Shown here one piece after another: positions 5,155-8,461 of a stretch of 8,461 bases of DNA. The notes beneath the pieces were generated by a model that did no database searches, was not told the DNA's origin, and saw only the letters and a list, made by a program, of their open reading frames with translations. Location of the stretch: NCBI GenBank assembly GCA_002342665.1, contig DDQK01000021.1:1-8461 (forward strand), read 5' to 3'. Each line of letters begins with the position of its first letter. Position 1 is the first letter of the stretch. The DNA comes from Prevotella sp. UBA2444 (lineage in GTDB: Bacteria > Bacteroidota > Bacteroidia > Bacteroidales > Bacteroidaceae). The position numbers and the translations under genes are program-made.

Positions 5155-5178
5155 TTCTCACATTCTCACATTCTCACA
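5155..5178 (+). repeat. TTCTCACA octamer tract, three units (left arm of large palindrome)
   Basis: Three exact TTCTCACA units. The 21-base core at 5157-5177 is the exact reverse complement of 5326-5346. The 25 bases at 5152-5176 recur identically at 8437-8461. Confidence 0.85.
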
Positions 5179-5225
5179 AAGGAAAACGCTCATATAAAAA
5201 TGGGGAGAGAAAGATGCTATTGTTA

Positions 5226-5279
5226 AATCTCTATATATATTTATATATATTATAATATATATAAATATATATAGAGATT
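5226..5279. repeat. 54-bp perfect palindrome without spacer
   Basis: Each 27-base arm begins AATCTCTATATATATTTATA; all 27 base pairs match and there is no loop. Nearly all of it is A/T, apart from two G/C pairs near each end. Its centre is at 5252.5, one base from the centre of the flanking 21-bp inverted repeats. Confidence 0.92.
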
Positions 5280-5325
5280 CTTTATTAAAAATTGTGCAGC
5301 AATTCGCAAAATAGCTGTTGAGAAA

Positions 5326-5346
5326 GTGAGAATGTGAGAATGTGAG
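5326..5346 (-). repeat. Octamer tract, inverted copy (right arm of large palindrome)
   Basis: GTGAGAATGTGAGAATGTGA plus a final G is the reverse complement of 5157-5177. It lies 46 bases beyond the central palindrome, against 48 on the left side. Confidence 0.85.
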
Positions 5347-5373
5347 CCCCGAAAAGTTTGTTTTATATATTTT

Positions 5374-5393
5374 TAACGCAATATATTGCGTTA
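5374..5393. promoter_or_regulatory. 20-bp palindromic operator upstream of the HU-like gene
   Basis: TAACGCAATATATTGCGTTA is a perfect palindrome. It covers the place where the -33 box of the promoter with -7 at 5410 should lie, so a dimeric repressor bound here would block initiation. The repressor is not identifiable in the window. Confidence 0.65.
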
Positions 5394-5417
5394 TTTCGAA
5401 AATTATGCGTATCTTTG
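5385..5417 (+). promoter_or_regulatory. Promoter of the HU-like gene
   Basis: TATCTTTG (5410-5417) followed by CA is a consensus -7 box. An imperfect -33 (ATTG, 5385-5388) lies 21 bp upstream inside the palindrome. Transcription should start near 5424, giving a leader of about 170 bases with a small AAAGC-GTT-GCTTT stem at 5489-5501. Confidence 0.65.
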
Positions 5418-5593
5418 CATCGAAATGAGAAGGACGGGTAAAGACTACCTCGGCTTCATAGGATTTAAAATCTCAGTTGGCTGTAATTAAAGCGTTGCTT
5501 TGTTATAATCAGGCTCGGATTAAACCCTACTCAGGCTACGGAAAGCCAGCGTTCATACTCATCGCAGTTTATAAACAAACACATCTGAATCGT

Positions 5594-5842
5594 ATGGCAG
5601 TAAATGTTATCGCATTCCCGGTAGGAGTCCAGCAGAATCAGAACAGTTCGAGTTCCGCTTTCAGCAAGTGGTTCTTCAAGCCTTGGTATCCCAAGACGCT
5701 GTCGCTGAAGGGCCTTATCGAGCGCGTGGCCTTCGACCAGTCGGTGTATTCGAATGACATCATCCGTGGCGTCATTCAGAAGCTGATTCCGATTAAGACG
5801 TATCTCAATCCTGAGAATCCTGATCCGGAGCCAGAGCCTTAA
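5594..5842 (+). CDS. Shortened HU/IHF-like DNA-binding protein
   Basis: This 82-residue protein starts MAVNVIAFPVG. Residues about 33-66 (YPKTLSLKGLIERVAF, then DQSVYSNDIIRGVIQKL) match the first two helices of Bacteroidetes HU-like proteins, which bend or coat DNA as dimers. The beta-arm domain that normally follows, with its LG-x-LGTF-type strand and DNA-gripping arm, is absent. After GVIQKL the protein ends in PIKTYLNPENPDPEPEP, an acidic proline-rich tail. It may be a product of internal deletion, or a short variant able to dimerise but not bind DNA normally. ATG 5594 is preferred over the in-frame start at 5477 because HU-like proteins begin MA(V/I) near this point. A strong terminator follows, so it is a single-gene transcript. 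Confidence 0.55.
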   Translation: MAVNVIAFPVGVQQNQNSSSSAFSKWFFKPWYPKTLSLKGLIERVAFDQSVYSNDIIRGVIQKLIPIKTYLNPENPDPEPEP

Positions 5843-5871
5843 AGGAGACCCCAATTCCGGTTTGTTTATAA

Positions 5872-5900
5872 AGTGTCGATACGTCGGCACTATTTTTTTT
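5872..5900 (+). terminator. Intrinsic terminator of the HU-like gene
   Basis: AGTGTCGA (5872-5879) pairs with TCGGCACT (5884-5891), including one G-U pair, around a stable UACG tetraloop. ATTTTTTTT follows. This is a textbook rho-independent terminator and separates the HU-like gene from the next promoter. Confidence 0.88.
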
Positions 5901-5911
5901 CCGGTAAAAAA

Positions 5912-5943
5912 GTTGCATGGTATGTGTTTTTTTCTTATCTTTG
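5912..5943 (+). promoter_or_regulatory. Promoter of the micropeptide/adhesin operon
   Basis: GTTG (5912-5915) and TATCTTTG (5936-5943) are 20 bp apart, close to the Bacteroidetes consensus. Transcription should start near 5950, about 20 bases before the micropeptide ATG. Confidence 0.75.
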
Positions 5944-5970
5944 CACCCGAATAATTAATCACCAGACGAT

Positions 5971-6108
5971 ATGACAACAGAGACGATGAAACGCAAGTAC
6001 GAGAAGCCCGCCATGCGGGTGTACAGACTGAGAGAGCCGGTGAGGCTGCTGCAGATGAGCGGGCGCGACGGCTATACACCTGACAACACGAACCCGTTCG
6101 CGGGATGA
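5971..6108 (+). CDS. Conserved micropeptide ahead of the AGIGSG lipoprotein (copy 2)
   Basis: This 45-residue peptide begins MTTETMKRKYEKPAMRVYRL and ends DGYTPDNTNPFAG. It is strongly basic in the first half and has no signal peptide or membrane segment. It shares the YE(K/R)PxMRV box, a short hydrophobic centre, a G/S-containing turn and a terminal NPF with the peptide at 4684-4836. Like that copy it is the first gene after a promoter and sits 19 bases ahead of a fimbrillin-like lipoprotein. ATG 5986 (MKRKYEKP) is an alternative start. Function is unknown. Possible roles are a translational leader, a regulator or a secreted signal, none of them shown by the sequence. Confidence 0.75.
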   Translation: MTTETMKRKYEKPAMRVYRLREPVRLLQMSGRDGYTPDNTNPFAG

Positions 6109-6127
6109 CGAGTAGTAACCAAACACG

Positions 6128-8299
6128 ATGACGACAATGAAGAAGATACTGAATGCCCTGAAGGGGAACGGCTGTCAGGCTCGGATGCTGACCGCCGCCA
6201 TGACCGTGCTGTCTGCGATGGCAGGCCTGACGTCATGCGCCAACGAAGACACAGCCCTCGACAATACCACGGCCCAGACTGCCGAAGGCCGCACCGTACA
6301 GTTCACCGCCACGCTTGCGCCGAAGGGCGACGACGGCGGGCAGACACGCGCCATCACCGTAAATGAGCAGAATACCGCCAACGAGACGCTGAATGTGGCG
6401 TGGCAGAAGGACGAGGAGATAGCCGTCTATTATGAAAAGACCAACGGCGAACACGCCACGGCGACGGCCATCGTAGGCGCACCCAACGACGACGGCTCGG
6501 CTCCCATCACCGCCACGCTCACCGATGCGAAGGCCGGCAAGGCCAGGTTCGTCTATCCCGCTACGCTGCACGACGGCCAAGGCGACATCGACGAGAGTAA
6601 ATTACAGAACAGTCAACAAGGTCTACTGACAGGCGACAATAGCATCAGCACCAATTTCGACGCCGCCACTGGCACAGGCACCATCGCCGTCAGCGGCTCG
6701 GAGGCCTCGGTCAGCGGCTCGGTCACGATGACCAACCGCGTCTGCATCTGCAAGATGACGCTCGAATTTAGCGATACTTTCGCCACGATATCAGGTCCCT
6801 CAGGAGGCAAGACACTCACCATCGACGTTGGCGACGGCTCCTTCTACACCATCTCGTCGCCATTTAAAGACGATGACCCACCCGTAGGCGGCCCTACCGC
6901 TTACCGCGCCTTTAAGTCGGGCGACGTCATCTACGTGGCCATGCTCCCCGTCGATTCGAAGCCTGTCACCTTTACGTCTATCAGTGGTGACAAAAAAATA
7001 TACAGTTCAATTTCTAGTAGCGTAAACCTCACGGCTGGCTCCTTCTACCGCAATATTCCACTCACGCTGACAAAGGTAGCGGAGGCAAACAAAACTCTCA
7101 CCACCGCAACGGGCGAATTGATGCTGCAGCATGGTGATATTGTGACAGGCACGGGCGGCGAGAATACACAGTTGAAGATTGAAGATGGCGCCACCGTGAC
7201 GCTGGCTGGCGTGACGAACACCAGCATCAGTCATAGCAGCGCCACATCCTTTCCGGGCATCGAGTGCCTGGGCGACGCCACCATCATCTTGGCGGGTGTA
7301 AACAGCGTGAGAGGCGTATGGGGTAAGGCCGGCATTTATGTGCCCGAGGGCAAGACACTCACCATTCGTGGTGGTGGCAAGCTCACCGCTACGGCCAACG
7401 ACGGTGCTGGTATCGGCGGAAATTATGGTGCCTCTTGCGGCAACATCGTGATCGAGGGCGGCACGATCAATGCGACAGGCCCAGGTAGTTGTGCCGGCAT
7501 CGGCAGCGGAGGAAAAGGTTCCTGCGGCACCATCACCATTACGGGCGGTAACATCACTGCACAGGGCGATAGTGGGGCCGCCGGCATTGGCAGCGGAAAA
7601 GAAGGTTCCTGCGGCACCATCTCCATCAGCGGCTCGGCGCAGGTCATCGCCACGGGCGGCTCAGAAGCCGCCGGCATCGGCAGCGGAGATACGGATCAAG
7701 CCGCGGTGACCTGCGGCGACATCTCCATCAGCGGCTCGGCGCAGGTCACCGCCACGGGCGGCTCAGAAGCCGCCGGCATCGGCAGCGGACATGCGAATCA
7801 AGCCGCGAACACCTGCGGCGACATCTCCATCAGCGGCTCGGCGCAGGTCACCGCTACGGGCGGTGAGTATGCCGCTGGCATCGGCAGCGGAAACGGGAAT
7901 AATTATTCGAATGGCGAAGAGAATTATACTCTCTATGTCAGCAGTTGCGGCACCATCAGCATCGGGGGCGGCACGATAGAGGCCAGGGGCGGCAATGATG
8001 CCGCCGGCATCGGCAGCGGATCGGATGGCAAGTTCACCAGCATCAGCATAACCAGCGGCATCACCAGCGTGACCGCCACCAGGAGCAATAATTTTTTCAA
8101 TGCCCCCATCGGCAAGGGCAATGACGACCATGGCAGCGGTGGCATCACCATCGACGGCCAGACCATCAGCGACGATATGACGAACGGCTCGGAAAGCCTG
8201 CCCACATTCCCCAATCTTAGTATCAAGATTACCGGCGGCAAGGACTCGGACAATAACGATATGGATAACAAGACTTGGACCATCGCGCGTCAGAATTAG
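6128..8299 (+). CDS. Large surface lipoprotein: fimbrillin-like N-terminus fused to AGIGSG beta-solenoid
   Basis: This 723-residue protein has a signal peptide ending in the lipobox LTSC with Cys37, followed by ANED. MKKILNAL at ATG 6137 is an alternative start. Residues about 55-315 resemble fimbrillin/Mfa-like proteins (VQFTATLAPKGDD, QTRAITV, LNVAWQKDEEIAVYY). Residues about 320-680 are glycine-rich repeats: seven AGIG motifs at about 427, 456, 485, 515, 549, 583 and 626, alternating with CGxIxIxGGxIxATG strands. This is typical of a right-handed beta-helix; a carbohydrate-binding solenoid or adhesin is most likely. A Cys opens most turns (437, 466, 495, 529, 563, 607). The repeat units at 7712 and 7814 are nearly identical in DNA over 102 bp. 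The stop codon lies inside a GGGACAGAT repeat. It is probably surface-exposed, with a micropeptide gene just upstream. Confidence 0.85.
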   Translation: MTTMKKILNALKGNGCQARMLTAAMTVLSAMAGLTSCANEDTALDNTTAQTAEGRTVQFTATLAPKGDDGGQTRAITVNEQNTANETLNVAWQKDEEIAVYYEKTNGEHATATAIVGAPNDDGSAPITATLTDAKAGKARFVYPATLHDGQGDIDESKLQNSQQGLLTGDNSISTNFDAATGTGTIAVSGSEASVSGSVTMTNRVCICKMTLEFSDTFATISGPSGGKTLTIDVGDGSFYTISSPFKDDDPPVGGPTAYRAFKSGDVIYVAMLPVDSKPVTFTSISGDKKIYSSISSSVNLTAGSFYRNIPLTLTKVAEANKTLTTATGELMLQHGDIVTGTGGENTQLKIEDGATVTLAGVTNTSISHSSATSFPGIECLGDATIILAGVNSVRGVWGKAGIYVPEGKTLTIRGGGKLTATANDGAGIGGNYGASCGNIVIEGGTINATGPGSCAGIGSGGKGSCGTITITGGNITAQGDSGAAGIGSGKEGSCGTISISGSAQVIATGGSEAAGIGSGDTDQAAVTCGDISISGSAQVTATGGSEAAGIGSGHANQAANTCGDISISGSAQVTATGGEYAAGIGSGNGNNYSNGEENYTLYVSSCGTISIGGGTIEARGGNDAAGIGSGSDGKFTSISITSGITSVTATRSNNFFNAPIGKGNDDHGSGGITIDGQTISDDMTNGSESLPTFPNLSIKITGGKDSDNNDMDNKTWTIARQN
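7610..7915 (+). repeat. 102-bp in-frame tandem repeats within the adhesin gene
   Basis: Units beginning TGCGGCGACATCTCCATCAG start at 7712 and 7814, with a related unit at 7610. They encode CGDISISGSAQVTATGG plus EAAGIGSG turns. Nucleotide identity is high except in the short linker, consistent with recent duplication and possible copy-number change. Confidence 0.8.
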
Positions 8300-8313
8300 T
8301 CACTGGGACAGAT
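8297..8313 (+). repeat. 17-bp copy of the GGGACAGAT element start, including the adhesin stop codon
   Basis: TAGTCACTGGGACAGAT is identical to 1645-1661, and the similarity continues (ACTTGCG against TCTTGGG). Its first three bases are the TAG stop of the lipoprotein gene. Confidence 0.8.
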
Positions 8314-8326
8314 ACTTGCGAAATCA

Positions 8327-8434
8327 GTGGGACAGGTTTTTGACCTCTTGACAGATCAAAGACCTGTCCCTCCGATTTCTGTGGGACAGGTTTTTGACCT
8401 CTTGACAGATCAAAGACCTGTCCCTCCGATTTTT
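8327..8434. repeat. 54-bp REP-like palindrome duplicated in tandem
   Basis: Two copies (8327-8380 and 8381-8434) differ at one base. Each holds GGGACAGGTTTTTGA and TCAAAGACCTGTCCC, a 15-bp stem with one G-U pair around a 12-base loop (8329-8370 in the first copy). They lie just past the adhesin gene and could protect or end its mRNA. Confidence 0.88.
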
Positions 8435-8436
8435 TT

Positions 8437-8461
8437 ACTTTCTCACATTCTCACATTCTCA
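8437..8461 (+). repeat. TTCTCACA octamer tract, copy at window end (cut by the window)
   Basis: The 25 bases at 8437-8461 match 5152-5176 exactly and run off the window. Relative to 5326-5346 this copy is inverted, so the HU-like/adhesin region is bracketed by opposed octamer tracts. Confidence 0.85.

Larger units (their letters stand above)
4916..5409. other. Intergenic region between divergent operons, rich in inverted repeats
   Basis: About 490 bases hold no gene with recognisable features. Bases 4961-5100 are GC-richer and carry small stems, CCAAGC-TT-GCTTGG (near 5009-5024) and CGATGC-TC-GCATCG (near 5068-5081), suggesting structure or a mobile repeat. Bases 5155-5346 form a large nested palindrome. 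An open frame at 4870-5226 overlaps the - strand promoter and is not accepted as a gene. Confidence 0.5.

Noticed and set aside
4870..5226. Open frame of 118 codons on the + strand upstream of the large palindrome
   Set aside because: It starts on top of the - strand promoter (4908-4915), runs through the octamer repeats, has no start signal or promoter, and shows no protein pattern. The middle section may be a dispersed repeat.
5425..5490. 21-residue frame MRRTGKDYLGFIGFKISVGC-N starting at the predicted start of transcription of the HU-like gene
   Set aside because: It would be leaderless, has no recognisable family and ends at a small stem; it could be a leader peptide but nothing beyond an open frame supports it.

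Overview
The window looks like a chromosomal accessory region of a member of the Bacteroidales, most likely Prevotellaceae. Several promoters fit the Bacteroidetes sigma pattern TTTG-N19-21-TAnnTTTG, often as TATCTTTGCA. Two lipoproteins have fimbrillin-like N-termini, and the toxin-antitoxin genes and HU-like gene are of types common in that order. The genus is inferred from style, not from a marker gene.

Layout. (1) 1-852, + strand: the last 47 codons of an M15-type D,D-carboxypeptidase/endolysin-like peptidase, then a promoter and an antitoxin plus PIN-domain toxin pair with overlapping genes. (2) 853-1713: no credible gene, but dense repeats. Two facing copies of a GGGACAGAT element enclose two inverted arrays of 11-bp iterons, a 25-bp hairpin, three 22-bp direct repeats and an octamer microsatellite. 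(3) 1714-3129, - strand: a RelB/DinJ-like antitoxin followed by a YafQ-type toxin that lacks its N-terminal half, then a GNAT toxin with a 52-residue antitoxin. (4) 3211-3385: a REP-like palindrome with perfect 26-bp arms. (5) 3386-4836, - strand: a 50-residue micropeptide gene 17 bp ahead of a fimbrillin-like lipoprotein with a FISUMP-like C-terminal domain. (6) 4837-5593: intergenic DNA holding divergent promoters, a 54-bp perfect palindrome nested inside 21-bp inverted repeats, and a 20-bp palindromic operator. (7) 5594-8299, + strand: a shortened HU-like gene, a strong terminator, a new promoter, a second micropeptide gene, and a 723-residue lipoprotein adhesin with a glycine-rich AGIGSG solenoid. 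(8) 8300-8461: GGGACAGG palindromes duplicated in tandem, and another TTCTCACA octamer tract.

How it fits together. The clearest new pattern is the cassette seen twice, on opposite strands: a promoter, a 45-50-residue basic peptide ending in a G-S...NPF motif, then a large surface lipoprotein. The second pattern is the abundance of palindromic GGGAC repeats and octamer tracts around these cassettes and the three toxin-antitoxin modules, which suggests a hot spot for rearrangement. No transposase or integrase gene is visible in the window.
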